The position numbers and the translations under genes were made by a program. From Shewanella waksmanii ATCC BAA-643 (GTDB lineage: Bacteria > Pseudomonadota > Gammaproteobacteria > Enterobacterales > Shewanellaceae), in NCBI RefSeq assembly GCF_000518805.1, contig NZ_JAEH01000018.1, positions 1 to 64,000 of the forward strand: a stretch of DNA of 64,000 nucleotides, written 5' to 3'. Shown here piece after piece: positions 1-10,323 of the stretch (positions within the stretch are counted from its first letter, which is position 1; every line of letters begins with the position of its first letter). The notes under the pieces were generated by a model. The model searched no databases, had not been told where the DNA came from, and worked only from the letters and a program-made list of their open reading frames with translations.

Positions 1-69
1 AGCTTAACCGTAGAATAACTATGCTCTTCACTCGTTGCCTTGCCTCAGAACCGCTAAACTCTCGCTGAG

Positions 70-99
70 TGACTAAATGTTTATACTGATTGGTATAAT
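70..99 (+). promoter_or_regulatory. possible sigma70 promoter of folA
   Basis: A perfect TATAAT lies at 94-99, with a weak -35 (TGACTA, 70-75) 18 bp upstream. It is about 60 bp before the folA start. The -10 is seen directly; use as a promoter is inferred. Confidence 0.4.
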
Positions 100-158
100 T
101 CACGCTAATGAATAGCGTTACAATAACAATAAGCTACGATGTGGCATTGGGAGAATAA

Positions 159-641
159 ATGAAAATTGCAATGATTGCCGCAATGGCGAATAACCGTGTG
201 ATAGGCAAAGACAATCAAATGCCATGGCACCTGCCAGAAGATCTAAAGCACTTTAAAGCCATGACCATGGGTAAGCCTATCGTAATGGGCCGTAAAACCT
301 ATGAGTCTATTGGCAGGGCTTTGCCAGGACGGCTCAATATCGTGCTGTCCAGGCAAGCAGACCTTAACATTGAAGGCGTGACTTGTGTTACTTCCATTGA
401 AGAGGCTAAGCAAGTGGCCGGTAGCTGCGATGAGCTAATTATCATGGGAGGGGGTCAGCTTTACCAAGCGATGCTTCCCCATGCAGACATACTTTATCTT
501 ACCGAGATTAATCTTGATGTTGATGGTGATACTCACTTTCCGGTTTGGGATGATGGTAGTTGGCAAAAAGTTAGCGAAGAAAGTGCAATAAACGACAAAG
601 GCATACAATATAGCTTTATCAACTTAGTAAAAAAGTGTTAA
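159..641 (+). CDS. folA: dihydrofolate reductase
   Basis: Reduces 7,8-dihydrofolate to tetrahydrofolate with NADPH in the cytosol, supplying one-carbon carriers for thymidylate, purine and methionine synthesis. The 160 residues match the usual bacterial length. Visible family motifs are the N-terminal IAAMANNRVIG strand, MPWHLPEDLKHF with the catalytic acidic residue, the cofactor segment PIVMGRKTYESIG, and IMGGGQLY near residue 95. GGGAGAATAA lies just upstream of the ATG and supports this start. It stands alone on the plus strand, and the downstream gene has its own ribosome binding site. Nothing unusual is seen. Confidence 0.97.
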   Translation: MKIAMIAAMANNRVIGKDNQMPWHLPEDLKHFKAMTMGKPIVMGRKTYESIGRALPGRLNIVLSRQADLNIEGVTCVTSIEEAKQVAGSCDELIIMGGGQLYQAMLPHADILYLTEINLDVDGDTHFPVWDDGSWQKVSEESAINDKGIQYSFINLVKKC

Positions 642-740
642 ATTATGGTAGTAAATTTGTTCCATCGTAGTAAGTGGGGCGATGATACCTGAGTAGCAAA
701 ACTTCACTTGATAAAAACAATAAAGACTAAGGAGTATCAG

Positions 741-1127
741 ATGCGTCTGTTACCTACGACGATTGCTGCGATTATTGCGGCCTCTGCAATATCGATGCCT
801 GCGGCGCAAGCCAATGACCAGCTTGCAGCGAATATCTGCAACTACGTACAAGCGGATGACAAAAACCGCTTACGTAAAAAGCTAAAAGAAAGTCGCGTTA
901 AATTACGCAATATCTATACGGGTGTTTCATGTAACGGTGACAGTATCTTGCGCTTAGCCATGAATAGTGGCGCCAATAGCGTAGGCACTTTTGTTGCTAA
1001 GCGCCTTTCAGTATCAGATCTTCAAGCTGCTGAGGCCGATGGACAAACCATTTCACAGTGGGCAGAAGCTAACGGTCACGGAGCCAGTGAAATCGCTGCT
1101 GCGATTAAAGAGCGTACAGGCGGCTAA
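741..1127 (+). CDS. small secreted protein, DUF3718-like
   Basis: A 128-residue exported protein of unknown function. I place the start at the ATG at 741 because AAGGAG (about 730-735) precedes it; a longer frame from 708 has no such site. Residues 1-24 form a signal peptide ending Ala-Gln-Ala. The mature part is basic in its first half and has two cysteines, in NICNYV and VSCNGD, that could form one disulfide in the periplasm. The pattern resembles the DUF3718 family common in Shewanella, recalled without a search. It is followed directly by a strong bidirectional terminator. Confidence 0.7.
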   Translation: MRLLPTTIAAIIAASAISMPAAQANDQLAANICNYVQADDKNRLRKKLKESRVKLRNIYTGVSCNGDSILRLAMNSGANSVGTFVAKRLSVSDLQAAEADGQTISQWAEANGHGASEIAAAIKERTGG

Positions 1128-1150
1128 TTTACGACTTTATGTCTTGATAT

Positions 1151-1179
1151 AAAAATGCCGGGCTTAGCCCGGCATTTTT
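1151..1179. terminator. bidirectional rho-independent terminator
   Basis: Perfect stem AAAAATGCCGGGC / GCCCGGCATTTTT with a TTA loop. It lies between a plus-strand gene ending at 1127 and a minus-strand gene ending at 1195, so it can serve both. Confidence 0.93.
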
Positions 1180-1194
1180 GTTGGTGCTTGTCTA

Positions 1195-3219
1195 TTAAAT
1201 CTTGAATTCGCCAACCGAGGCTTGTAGCTCCTCAGCCAACTGTGCCACTTGCTGGCTGGATTGGGCAGTTTGATCGGCACCAGTGGCTGTTTCTTCTGAA
1301 ATGGCGGCAATATGCTCAAGCTTCTCAGAGACTTGCTGGCTCACCAAGTTTTGTTCTTGGGCTGCATGGGCAATATGAGTGCCAGAATCATGGGCTTGAT
1401 GCACTGCTTCACTGATGCTCTCAAGTGCCGCATTAGCTTGCTCAGTCTTATCGACACAAGAGCTTGCCTGTTCTCTGCCTAGTTCCATCACAGAAACCGC
1501 TTCTTGAGTACCTTGTTGCAGGACTTCAATCATTTGCTGGATTTCTTGGGTCGAGTCTTGGGTACGTGAAGCCAAGCTACGTACTTCATCGGCGACAACC
1601 GCAAAGCCGCGTCCTTGTTCACCGGCACGTGCTGCTTCAATTGCAGCGTTTAGTGCCAACAGGTTAGTCTGTTCAGCAATACCACGAATAACATCCAAGA
1701 TAGAACCAATAGAGGCGCTGTCTGAGTGGACTTTGTTAATTACCGTACCGGCTTTGGCGACTTCATCAGCGAGGGCCAGAATAGTGCGCTTATTCTCGTC
1801 TGCTATGGCGCGCATATGCTGGGCTTCATCATCTGCTTGTTTAATTTGATGCAGGGCATCATCTGCGCTACTTGTCACCTGTTCAGCAGAAGAGCTTAGC
1901 TCTGTTGTTGCTGTAGCAACTTGGTCTACTTGGCTTTTTTGCTCTTGAATACCGGCTGTCGTTTGCGCAGTAATAGCAGAGGTTTGTTCTGCTGCTGCAG
2001 CGAGCTGATTTGAACGGTCAAGAATACCTTGGATCAGTGTGCGTAGACTATCAACCAAACGGTTACAGTTCTTCGATAGCTCGGCAAATTCATCGTGGCC
2101 ACTGTCATCCAACTTATGGGTTAGATTGCCTGATGCAAGAATATTTAACGCGTTGTTCACTTTACCCAGTGAGCGTGTCAACGGACGAACCACGGCGATA
2201 CTGACCACAATGGCAACCAAAATAGCGATAATGACTAGGGCAAGAGTATTAAAGCTTGCGCTATCAATATCGGCGATAGCGGCATCGCTAATTTGGGTAG
2301 ATACACGCTCGATTGAGCGAGTTAACGTCTCCATGTTGCTACTGACACTCGCCACGTCATTGGCGACTTGATTTAGCATGTTAGATGCTGAAGTTTCAAA
2401 GTCTAACTGGCGACCTTTCATATTTTGAACTGAGTTGCTGCCAGTTAACATGGCAAGTACGGCGGCGGCTTCAGTGCTGATATCGTCGAGCATGTCACTA
2501 TCAACCGTGCCTTCTGCGTGACGGCTTAAATAATCAAGTTTGCTTTTAGCTTCACTTAATATGTACTCAAGTTCTTTACTGATGGTTTGGTACTTAGACT
2601 TATCTTCGGCATTGACCAAATCAATGGCGCTACTGACTATGCCGCTGAAGCTATTTTCAATATTACTTGCTGTGGCGGCAATTTCTTGTTCTGTGGTGTC
2701 TTCACTGAGCTCAAGGTCAATCAGGTCAAGAAGCAAGGAGGCAGTATCGTCAGCCGCCATTTCTAAATCATCGAGTTTATTGATGAGCTTCTCTTGGGTG
2801 ATTAAGGCATTTTCACGCGTCTGCATCATCTTTAAGCCATTACTATTAAACTGCTGGTAGCTTTGGTTAACCTTATTGATAACACCTGCAATATCACCGC
2901 TTTGCCCGCTCACAATGCCTTTTAAGTTGTTAAGCTCAGCACTAAAACGTCCGCCGTGCTGGTTAAAGGTATTTTCAATGGCGGGTAGCTGTGAAGATTT
3001 CGTACTGTGAAAGGCGGTGAGCAGTTGTTTTTCTTGTTGTGAGATGCTTGAAATCAGGCTGTTACTGGCTTCTAAAGCAGGAAGGCTGAGCTCTTTGAGG
3101 ACAATAGTACTATTTTTAATATTATTGTTTGTTAGCATTGAGGCGATACCGAGGGCTATCAGCAACAAGGTCACAACGCTAAATCCACCAATGACTCTAG
3201 TGGCGACATTCAATTTCAT
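1195..3219 (-). CDS. methyl-accepting chemotaxis protein
   Basis: A 674-residue chemoreceptor that would signal through CheA/CheW to the flagellar motor. Membrane segment 1 is near residues 9-29, followed by a roughly 295-residue, largely helical periplasmic sensor with no cysteines. Membrane segment 2 is near 326-345, then a HAMP domain, then the long cytoplasmic coiled coil. The conserved tip ([29 protein letters not shown]) lies near residues 515-550. The sensor has no recognisable small-ligand fold, so the ligand is unknown. No CheBR-tethering pentapeptide is visible at the C-terminus. It is monocistronic, between a terminator and apaH. Confidence 0.95.
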   Translation of the reverse strand: MKLNVATRVIGGFSVVTLLLIALGIASMLTNNNIKNSTIVLKELSLPALEASNSLISSISQQEKQLLTAFHSTKSSQLPAIENTFNQHGGRFSAELNNLKGIVSGQSGDIAGVINKVNQSYQQFNSNGLKMMQTRENALITQEKLINKLDDLEMAADDTASLLLDLIDLELSEDTTEQEIAATASNIENSFSGIVSSAIDLVNAEDKSKYQTISKELEYILSEAKSKLDYLSRHAEGTVDSDMLDDISTEAAAVLAMLTGSNSVQNMKGRQLDFETSASNMLNQVANDVASVSSNMETLTRSIERVSTQISDAAIADIDSASFNTLALVIIAILVAIVVSIAVVRPLTRSLGKVNNALNILASGNLTHKLDDSGHDEFAELSKNCNRLVDSLRTLIQGILDRSNQLAAAAEQTSAITAQTTAGIQEQKSQVDQVATATTELSSSAEQVTSSADDALHQIKQADDEAQHMRAIADENKRTILALADEVAKAGTVINKVHSDSASIGSILDVIRGIAEQTNLLALNAAIEAARAGEQGRGFAVVADEVRSLASRTQDSTQEIQQMIEVLQQGTQEAVSVMELGREQASSCVDKTEQANAALESISEAVHQAHDSGTHIAHAAQEQNLVSQQVSEKLEHIAAISEETATGADQTAQSSQQVAQLAEELQASVGEFKI

Positions 3220-3317
3220 AGGGCACTCCGGTTGTAATTTTTATATCCCTAACAAAAACGCTTTATATTTCAGGGCTCGAACGGCTAGCTTTTATATCGG
3301 CCATATCACTCGGTAGT

Positions 3318-4142
3318 TTAACTCTTTTTTAACCTTTTTTGGGTAATTTTTTGATCTGCTTCTTTATGCCACAGGGTTAAATGCTCTCCCCAGCAACAGC
3401 CAGTATCTAATGCATGTAGGCTTTCGGACGGCACATTACCCATTAGGGCGGCCCAGTGACCAAATACTAAAGTATATTTTGGATGAGTCTCACTGGCATA
3501 GGTAAACCAAGGCGAAAGAGCCGGATCATCAACTTGCTCTGGTGGCATTTTACAGGCGAAGTCTAAATGGCCATTAGGGAGCAAATAACGCATACGAGTT
3601 AGCGCGTTGATGCAATAGATATGGTGTTCTAATTCGGTCATGTCACCACGATCGTCAGCGACATTATCGGTGTACATTTGTGAGATGAGGTGTTCTATGT
3701 AGTCATCTGATTGTAGTACTTCACTGACGGCATCAGCACGTAGTTGCAATTTCTGCAAGTTCCAGTGGGGCGGCACACCTGCGTGAGTCATTATCAGTTT
3801 GCTGCTTTCATCAAAGCGGTAGAGTGGTTGCGCCCTTAACCAATCAATAAGCCCGGGAAGATCGTTCGCCTTAAGTAGTGATTGCAGTTTATCTTTTGGG
3901 TTTGCGCGTTTAAGGCCTTTTTGTACCGCGAGCAGGTGCAAGTCATGATTACCCAGAACCACTTGGGCTGATTCACCTAAACTACGTAGATAGCGCAGGG
4001 TTTCTAATGACCCTTCACCGCGTGCGACGAGGTCACCAACGGCCCATAATTGATCTCGGGACGGGTTAAAATCTACTTTATCGAGCACTGCCATCAGTTC
4101 ATCAAAGCAGCCTTGTATATCACCTACAAAATATGTTGCCAT
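3318..4142 (-). CDS. apaH: symmetrical bis(5'-nucleosyl)-tetraphosphatase
   Basis: Hydrolyses Ap4A to two ADP, limiting alarmone dinucleotides and, as known in E. coli, acting as an RNA decapping enzyme. The 274 residues fit the family. The PPP-type metallophosphatase signature is complete: GDIQGCFDEL at the N-terminus, GDLVARGEGS, and GNHDLHLLA, which supply the two-metal ligands. It is the last gene of the minus-strand lptD-surA-pdxA-rsmA-apaG-apaH series and follows apaG by 32 bp. This order is typical of enterobacteria and Shewanella. Confidence 0.97.
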   Translation of the reverse strand: MATYFVGDIQGCFDELMAVLDKVDFNPSRDQLWAVGDLVARGEGSLETLRYLRSLGESAQVVLGNHDLHLLAVQKGLKRANPKDKLQSLLKANDLPGLIDWLRAQPLYRFDESSKLIMTHAGVPPHWNLQKLQLRADAVSEVLQSDDYIEHLISQMYTDNVADDRGDMTELEHHIYCINALTRMRYLLPNGHLDFACKMPPEQVDDPALSPWFTYASETHPKYTLVFGHWAALMGNVPSESLHALDTGCCWGEHLTLWHKEADQKITQKRLKKS

Positions 4143-4174
4143 TGGGCCCTTATTGAGTGTTTTTATCGTTGCGA

Positions 4175-4555
4175 TTAATGCAGTAACCCCGGCATGGCGA
4201 GTCTAAATGCTGGAATGGTGGCTTTAAATTCAGTGCCGTCATCTAACTCCATACCGTAATAACCTTGCATGACAGCCAGTGGGGTTTCAGCGACTGTGCC
4301 ACTGGTGTATTGGTAGGCTGCATCTGGCTCTATGGTTGGCGTTTCACCCACTACACCAGCACCTTGAACTTCACTATGGTGACCATTTGCGTCGGTGATG
4401 CTCCAGCAGCGTGTTTTTAAGGTCGCTGGTTTATCGCCTAGGTTAACGATGGTGATGGTATAACTAAATAGGTAACGTTCTTCATCGGGGGCAGACTGCT
4501 CTTCGATGTATTGCGTTTTTACCTCGATGCGGATAGAGGATTCAAGTTCAGTCAT
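4175..4555 (-). CDS. apaG: ApaG (Co2+/Mg2+ efflux-associated) protein
   Basis: A 126-residue single-domain beta-sandwich protein (DUF525), recognisable from the FSYTITIVNLG strand and the VQGAGVVGETPTI region. Its biochemical role is unsettled; mutants in related bacteria are affected in cobalt and magnesium handling. I chose the ATG at 4555, with AGGA six bases upstream, over an in-frame start ten codons earlier. This gives the usual family length. It lies 52 bp after rsmA and 32 bp before apaH in the same transcription unit. Confidence 0.95.
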   Translation of the reverse strand: MTELESSIRIEVKTQYIEEQSAPDEERYLFSYTITIVNLGDKPATLKTRCWSITDANGHHSEVQGAGVVGETPTIEPDAAYQYTSGTVAETPLAVMQGYYGMELDDGTEFKATIPAFRLAMPGLLH

Positions 4556-4607
4556 TGGATTTCCTAACAAGCACCAACGAGGCAAGCCTCGTTGGCTATC
4601 AATCTAC

Positions 4608-5411
4608 TTATGATTTGTTTGCGAACAAGTTCGCCATGGCAACATACTCTTCAACGGTAATTTGCTCAGGACGCTTGCCAGAATCAATACCTAATTGCGC
4701 AAAGTCATCATCACTTAACATGTGCTTAAGATTGTTGCGTAGGGTCTTGCGGCGCATATTAAAAGCGGTTGTGCACAAATGACGCAGTACATCGACATCG
4801 CTGCATGGGAATGGCTTATTCTTGTATGGCACCAGTCTAACGACCGCCGAATCAACCTTAGGTGGTGGGGTAAAGCAGCCGGGCGGGACTTCAAGCACTG
4901 GCATCACTTGGCAAAAGTATTGCGCCATAACCGTTAGGCGACCATAGGCTTTAGTGCCAGGCGAAGCAGACAGTCGTAGTACTACCTCTTTTTGCAGCAT
5001 AAAGTGCATATTCTCAATATGTTCTGCAAACTCAAATAAGTGGAACATTAAGGGCGTTGAAATATTGTAGGGTAGGTTCCCAAATACTTTCAGCTGCTTA
5101 TCTTCTTTGATGAGTTGACTAAAATCGAACTGCAGTGCATCGCCTTGATGGATTTCAAGCTTATCTTTCAGGGTTGGATGTACTTTAAGGCGCTCGACCA
5201 AATCTTTGTCGAGCTCGACTACCGTAAGTTTATCAATGCTTTCAGCAACCGGCTCGGTTAACGCAGCAAGACCAGGGCCAATCTCGACCATCACATGGTC
5301 ATTGTCAGGCGCGATGGCACCAACAATGCGATTGATGACATTGGTGTCGGTGAGGAAGTTTTGACCAAAGCGTTTTCTCGCAGTATGGCCTAAATGGACT
5401 TTATTACTCAT
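4608..5411 (-). CDS. rsmA: 16S rRNA (A1518/A1519) dimethyltransferase
   Basis: Dimethylates two adjacent adenines in the 3'-terminal hairpin of 16S rRNA using SAM, a late step in 30S assembly; its loss gives kasugamycin resistance. The 267 residues show [11 protein letters not shown], the SAM-binding segment [11 protein letters not shown], and the catalytic GNLPYNIS motif. The start codon overlaps the pdxA stop by one base (TAATG), indicating translational coupling. Alternative name ksgA. Confidence 0.97.
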   Translation of the reverse strand: MSNKVHLGHTARKRFGQNFLTDTNVINRIVGAIAPDNDHVMVEIGPGLAALTEPVAESIDKLTVVELDKDLVERLKVHPTLKDKLEIHQGDALQFDFSQLIKEDKQLKVFGNLPYNISTPLMFHLFEFAEHIENMHFMLQKEVVLRLSASPGTKAYGRLTVMAQYFCQVMPVLEVPPGCFTPPPKVDSAVVRLVPYKNKPFPCSDVDVLRHLCTTAFNMRRKTLRNNLKHMLSDDDFAQLGIDSGKRPEQITVEEYVAMANLFANKS

Positions 5412-6409
5412 TAGTTATCTTGTGACTCATTTGTCTTAGCCAATTCTATGGCTTTATTCAATGCGCAGACAAAACTGCCGATATCAGCATCTCCCGTGCC
5501 TGCGAGTTCTAGTGCGGTACCGTGGTCAACTGAGGTGCGAATATACGGCAAGCCTAGGGTAATGTTGACTGAATTACCAAACCCTTGTGATTTCAGCACC
5601 GGAAGGCCTTGGTCGTGGTACATAGCAAGTACCACGTCAGCATCTTGTAAATATTTAGGCTGAAATAGGGTGTCTGCTGGCAATGGCCCAACAATTTCCA
5701 TCCCTAGCTCTCTAAGTTCTTCAAGAGCCGGAATAATGGTATCTATCTCCTCTCTGCCTAAGTGGCCATCTTCGCCAGCGTGAGGATTTAATCCACAGAC
5801 ATAAATCTTAGGTGAGGGGATAGCAAATTTGTTGACCAAATCAGTATGCAAAATCTTAATAATTTGATGCAGACGGTCGCGGGTAATTGCTTTTGACACA
5901 TAGGCTAAAGGAATATGTGTTGTCACTAAGGCGACTTGCAAACCTGGCGCTGCCAGCATCATCACTACGTCTTGGCAATTGGCTTGATTGGCAAAAAACT
6001 CAGTATGACCACTAAAGGGAATACCCGATTGATTGATGATGCCTTTGTGCACAGGGCCTGTGACCACAGCGTCAAACTCACCATTCATGTTTTTCTCGCC
6101 AGCGTAGCGCAAGGTTTCGACCACGTAAGCGCTATTTTGCTCATCAAGCTTGCCGCATTCGGCCTCACTTACAAGTGAAAACGGAGCGATGGTCAATGTT
6201 CCTGCTTCTTGAGGCTTCGGTGCTTGCCCTGGCTGAAACGGCTGCAATGCTAACGGTAAGCCAAGCTTTTTTGCTCGCGAGCTAAGTAATTGTGGGTCAG
6301 CACAAACAACAAGCTCAGCAGGCCAAGACTGCTGAGCAAGTTGGATGACTAAATCGGGGCCTACGCCGGCGGGTTCACCCGGCGTAATAGCTATTCGTTT
6401 GGTCGTCAA
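5411..6409 (-). CDS. pdxA: 4-hydroxythreonine-4-phosphate dehydrogenase
   Basis: Oxidises 4-phosphohydroxy-L-threonine with NAD in the DXP-dependent route to pyridoxal 5'-phosphate. The 332 residues match the family. Visible motifs are [12 protein letters not shown] at the N-terminus, the metal and substrate region [18 protein letters not shown], and [10 protein letters not shown]. It sits five bases after surA and overlaps rsmA by one base, as in the conserved surA-pdxA-rsmA operon. Nothing is degenerate. Confidence 0.97.
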   Translation of the reverse strand: MTTKRIAITPGEPAGVGPDLVIQLAQQSWPAELVVCADPQLLSSRAKKLGLPLALQPFQPGQAPKPQEAGTLTIAPFSLVSEAECGKLDEQNSAYVVETLRYAGEKNMNGEFDAVVTGPVHKGIINQSGIPFSGHTEFFANQANCQDVVMMLAAPGLQVALVTTHIPLAYVSKAITRDRLHQIIKILHTDLVNKFAIPSPKIYVCGLNPHAGEDGHLGREEIDTIIPALEELRELGMEIVGPLPADTLFQPKYLQDADVVLAMYHDQGLPVLKSQGFGNSVNITLGLPYIRTSVDHGTALELAGTGDADIGSFVCALNKAIELAKTNESQDN

Positions 6410-6414
6410 TATGA

Positions 6415-7719
6415 TTAACCTCGATTAAAATTCTCATCGAACACTTCGATGTAAGCTTCTGAGCGCATTTCATCTAACCAGTTTTGTAGCTCTTCGTTAA
6501 ATTTACGACGGAAGATTAGCTGGTGTGCGCGATTGGTATTCACTTGATCAGTTGCATCAGTTTTCCGGCGCTCCTCTAACTGGACAATATGCCAGCCGTG
6601 GCTTGAACGGAAAGGCTCACTGATTTCGTTAATTTCTAACGCATCTAAAGTTTGAGCAAAAGCGGGTACATAGGCAGTAGGCTCGGCCCAGCCTAACTCA
6701 CCGCCTTTGGTTCCAGAGCCTGGGTCTTCAGAGTATTGGCGAGCTAATGTGGCAAAGTCCGCATCGCCAGCGCGAAGCTGCGTGACAAAGCTATCTAACA
6801 TGGCTTTGGCTCGCTCTTCTGACAGAATAGGTGAAGGCTTGATTAAGATATGACGAGAACGCACTTCATCTATTTCTTGAGTCTGTAGACCACGTGCATC
6901 CATAACTTTAATGATATGGAAGCCTGCACCGCTACGAATAGGTCCGATAATGTCGTTGGTTTTGGCGCCAGACATGACTTCAGCAAACAGTGTTGGCATT
7001 TCATTGACATTCATATAATCCCAAACACCACCTTCTAGTGCTTTGGGGCCAGCCGATGATGCAATTGCTGTTTGTTTGAAATCTGCATCATTGTTAAGTC
7101 GCTTAAGTACCGCATCAGCACGCTTACTTGAGCTCTCAAGCTGCTCACTGCTTGGGTTGTTAGGTACTTCAATCAGAATATGGCCAATCTGATATTCAAC
7201 CTGCTGCATACCTTGCTCTTCAATCATTTGAACCAGGTTGTTGATCTCTTGAGAGGAAACCTGAATACGGCGCTGGACTTGAATACGTTGGATTTCACCT
7301 AAGGTGATCTCTTCACGCAGCTGCTCTCGGTACTGCCCCCAGCTCATGCCGTCGGCTTCAACCTGCTGCTGCATTTGAGCAACCGTCACTTTTTGTTCTT
7401 TGGCGATGTTTTCGATGGTTTGATCTAGCTGTAAATCACCAATATGTAAGCCCATTCTATCTGCGGTTTGCATTTGCAGGCGAGTCATGATTAAGCGCTC
7501 TATTACCTGAGTGCGCAGTGCTGCATCAGAGGGCAGCGATTGCCCAGCGGCTTTCGCATTGGCCTTAACCGTTTTCACCATGTTTACAATTTCACTTTCA
7601 AGCACGATGCCTTCGTTAATTTGCACAGATACTCGATCTAACGAGTTAGCTGAGGCAACGGTTGTTTGGCTCAGTGCCAGTGCTAAAAAAGCAAAAATCA
7701 GTTTTTTACAGGGTCTCAT
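6415..7719 (-). CDS. surA: periplasmic chaperone and peptidyl-prolyl isomerase SurA
   Basis: Escorts unfolded outer-membrane proteins across the periplasm to the Bam complex. I start it at the ATG at 7719, which has AAGGA nine bases upstream; a TTG two codons earlier is less likely. A signal peptide ends near SANS. Then come the N-terminal chaperone domain and two parvulin domains. The first has [13 protein letters not shown]; the second has [20 protein letters not shown] and HGWHIVQ. The C-terminal helix follows. It lies 125 bp after lptD, which is itself a SurA-dependent client. Confidence 0.96.
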   Translation of the reverse strand: MRPCKKLIFAFLALALSQTTVASANSLDRVSVQINEGIVLESEIVNMVKTVKANAKAAGQSLPSDAALRTQVIERLIMTRLQMQTADRMGLHIGDLQLDQTIENIAKEQKVTVAQMQQQVEADGMSWGQYREQLREEITLGEIQRIQVQRRIQVSSQEINNLVQMIEEQGMQQVEYQIGHILIEVPNNPSSEQLESSSKRADAVLKRLNNDADFKQTAIASSAGPKALEGGVWDYMNVNEMPTLFAEVMSGAKTNDIIGPIRSGAGFHIIKVMDARGLQTQEIDEVRSRHILIKPSPILSEERAKAMLDSFVTQLRAGDADFATLARQYSEDPGSGTKGGELGWAEPTAYVPAFAQTLDALEINEISEPFRSSHGWHIVQLEERRKTDATDQVNTNRAHQLIFRRKFNEELQNWLDEMRSEAYIEVFDENFNRG

Positions 7720-7844
7720 CCACAAAAATCCTTGGCTTTATGGGGCTGGCGTACTTAAGTTACGCCAGCTAGTTCATTCTATTATCAGTGTTGGACTATA
7801 AGTCAGCTTCTTGGTTCAGCGCAACTGATGCGATTTAACCATAT

Positions 7845-10166
7845 TTAATTTTTCAGGTATAACGGTTTGCGGTAGTTGAATAGGCCATCGTTAAGCATAT
7901 CAGCGACCCCGAGCGGTCCTGAGCCGCCAAGTCCCTTAATCACAAAGTTAAGGTACACACCACTTTCGAACAGTTCGCGATTCTCTATAGTATCACTTAG
8001 GTCATCATCATAATTGGTTTTAATGCGATAGTGATAACTTAGCCTGACTGCCCAGCAACAAGACTCGTATTGAAAGCCAGTATAGGTCTCTACAGAACGG
8101 CTTTCATTAAGGTCATAATACCAGTTGCCGACTAAATACAAGCTATCTGTGAGTGGCCAAGCCGCCCGCATACCGGTCTGGCTAATGTTAACAGACTCAT
8201 TATTGTTGCTATTAACCAAGTCTGGAACGTATCGATAGCTAAATTGAATGAGTTTATTGGCACCTGGACGGAAATCTAAGGTGACTTCACTTTTTTTGTT
8301 TTCACTGAGTTTTGTGTCGTATTGGATTGCGCCACCGATAAACCAATCGTTATATATTTGGGTATTAAGCTCTGCCGCTAACACAGAGTTAGAGGTGGCT
8401 TCTTGGGTGTAAGTCGTACCTTGGAAAGTAAAATCACCAATACCGACTTTACTGTCCTGAAAGTAATAAATTTGACCAATACTGAACTTAAATTTTTCAC
8501 GGTTTTGTTCATCAAATAAACGCGTAGTTAAGCCTAACGTCATTTGGTTTGCATCGGCAATGCGATCTAACCCAGAGAAGCGACGTTCGCGAAACAGGCC
8601 ATGGTAATCTTCTTGCAATTGGGCAGTATCGTAAATGCCAATATTTGATTGGTCTTTATAGCCAACGTAGAGATATTGGAACTGTGGCTCTAATGTCTGG
8701 CGGTAGTTTTGCTCAAACATACTGGTGAAGCGTTCAAAATTAACTTGGCCATGTAATCTCACTTGCGGCAAAGTACGGTTAACACTGCTATCGAGCTCAT
8801 CGGTTCCTAGGTAACCATTTTGCTGCTGCCAGTAGTTTGTTTGCAGTAACTTAAGCTCACTGGTAAATGAACCGGCAGGACCATGAATAGGCAATGACAC
8901 ACTAGGTTCTAAATGCAACCGAGTAGCAGTAGCATATTGGTTTTCCGTGTGAGCGAAATTGGTGGCTTCACTCGTAAAATCAAAATCTAGCCCATGCCAA
9001 AGGCCGGGTGAGCGATAGTTGAAATTAATTTGCGGCATGACTTGATAGGGCTTTTCATCTTCACCCAGCACTTTAATGTCTTGTACACGCGCACTGACAT
9101 CCCAATTAGATTCAAAATAGGCAATTTCACCGATTCTAGACAGCTGGTTGTCTGTAGCGCGATTAACGTCTGAACTGAGATCGTTGAAGTAGTTGTTATC
9201 GGAAACGTCAGTATAGTTAGCCAGTACCCGCCAATTTTTGTTGATGGCACCTTGATGTTCCCAGTGATACAGATAGCGATCTTTTTTGCTGTCTAACATA
9301 CCATCACTACCAAGATACTCGACATTGAGTCGCCCGGCTTGGTCATCACCTGCTAAATAGCGAAAATCTGTTTTTAAGAACAGGCCCCTGGCTGACATAT
9401 AATGGGGAGTAAAGGTTAAATCATATTCAGGTGCTATGTTCCAATAATAAGGCGTCGCGAGCTCAACACCATTGGTGGTGCTGGTGCTGATTGTTGGAAA
9501 TAGGAAACCGGATTTACGCTTCTCTGATACCGGAATTGTCATGTAAGGGATATAAAACACCGGTACATTGCCAATTTTAAGCTTGGCATCCCAAAGCTCA
9601 CCCCACTCTTCAGTGCTATCGATTTTAATTTTTTCTGCTTCAAGCAACCAAGAAGTATCTCCCGGAGGGCAGGTGGTGAAGTTGGTATTACTCAGATGAA
9701 GGTTATTGTCCGGAGTGATCTCTAACTTTTCTGCCTCACCATGGATCTGTTGACCATGCATCCAATATTGCGCCCCACTCAGTGTAGCGCTATTGGTACG
9801 CATTTGGGCAACCAAAGACTCAGCGGTTACCGTAAACATACTATCTTGGAAGACTAAGTTACCGTTGGCATCTAAACGCTCTTCGGCTTGGTCGAGCACA
9901 GCGGTATCTGCAGCAATATGACGAGTTCCTTGTGAAAATGATACATCACCGTTAAAGCGTGCTTTATCGCCCATTTTTGCTGAGGAACTGTCTGAAATAA
10001 TCTTGATTTGCTGTAAATTCAGCGGGGTATCGTATTCAGGCGCATGGATATAGCGTTTAACTGGAGGTTCTACGATACACTGGCTGGCAGTATCTAGTTC
10101 TGCAGCCTCGTTTGCCAAGACTAATTGGGGAAAAAGGCTGATAGCCAATAAATATCGGATTTGCAT
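7845..10166 (-). CDS. lptD: LPS-assembly outer-membrane protein LptD
   Basis: The beta-barrel that, with lipoprotein LptE, inserts lipopolysaccharide into the outer leaflet. The 773 residues comprise a signal peptide, a periplasmic OstA/LptA-like jellyroll (about 45-180) and a large C-terminal barrel. Cysteines at residue 30, near 166 (TCPPGD) and as an adjacent pair near 702 (ESCCWAV) match the four that form the essential inter-domain disulfides in E. coli. It is the first gene of the minus-strand series and is divergent from the kinase gene at 10324. I could not identify a clear sigma-E promoter in the 157-bp gap. Confidence 0.97.
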   Translation of the reverse strand: MQIRYLLAISLFPQLVLANEAAELDTASQCIVEPPVKRYIHAPEYDTPLNLQQIKIISDSSSAKMGDKARFNGDVSFSQGTRHIAADTAVLDQAEERLDANGNLVFQDSMFTVTAESLVAQMRTNSATLSGAQYWMHGQQIHGEAEKLEITPDNNLHLSNTNFTTCPPGDTSWLLEAEKIKIDSTEEWGELWDAKLKIGNVPVFYIPYMTIPVSEKRKSGFLFPTISTSTTNGVELATPYYWNIAPEYDLTFTPHYMSARGLFLKTDFRYLAGDDQAGRLNVEYLGSDGMLDSKKDRYLYHWEHQGAINKNWRVLANYTDVSDNNYFNDLSSDVNRATDNQLSRIGEIAYFESNWDVSARVQDIKVLGEDEKPYQVMPQINFNYRSPGLWHGLDFDFTSEATNFAHTENQYATATRLHLEPSVSLPIHGPAGSFTSELKLLQTNYWQQQNGYLGTDELDSSVNRTLPQVRLHGQVNFERFTSMFEQNYRQTLEPQFQYLYVGYKDQSNIGIYDTAQLQEDYHGLFRERRFSGLDRIADANQMTLGLTTRLFDEQNREKFKFSIGQIYYFQDSKVGIGDFTFQGTTYTQEATSNSVLAAELNTQIYNDWFIGGAIQYDTKLSENKKSEVTLDFRPGANKLIQFSYRYVPDLVNSNNNESVNISQTGMRAAWPLTDSLYLVGNWYYDLNESRSVETYTGFQYESCCWAVRLSYHYRIKTNYDDDLSDTIENRELFESGVYLNFVIKGLGGSGPLGVADMLNDGLFNYRKPLYLKN

Positions 10167-10323
10167 CGTTTAAATTATTTTGATTTCTTAGTCTAGACAA
10201 GTCATAGGAGAGAAACGTTGCATCCATAAATAACTGCAACTGCAGCAAAAGTCGGTACAATACCTTATATTGCTGTTTCCATTTTGCATTATAATAAAGC
10301 AATTTTAGCCTAAGAGCCATGAG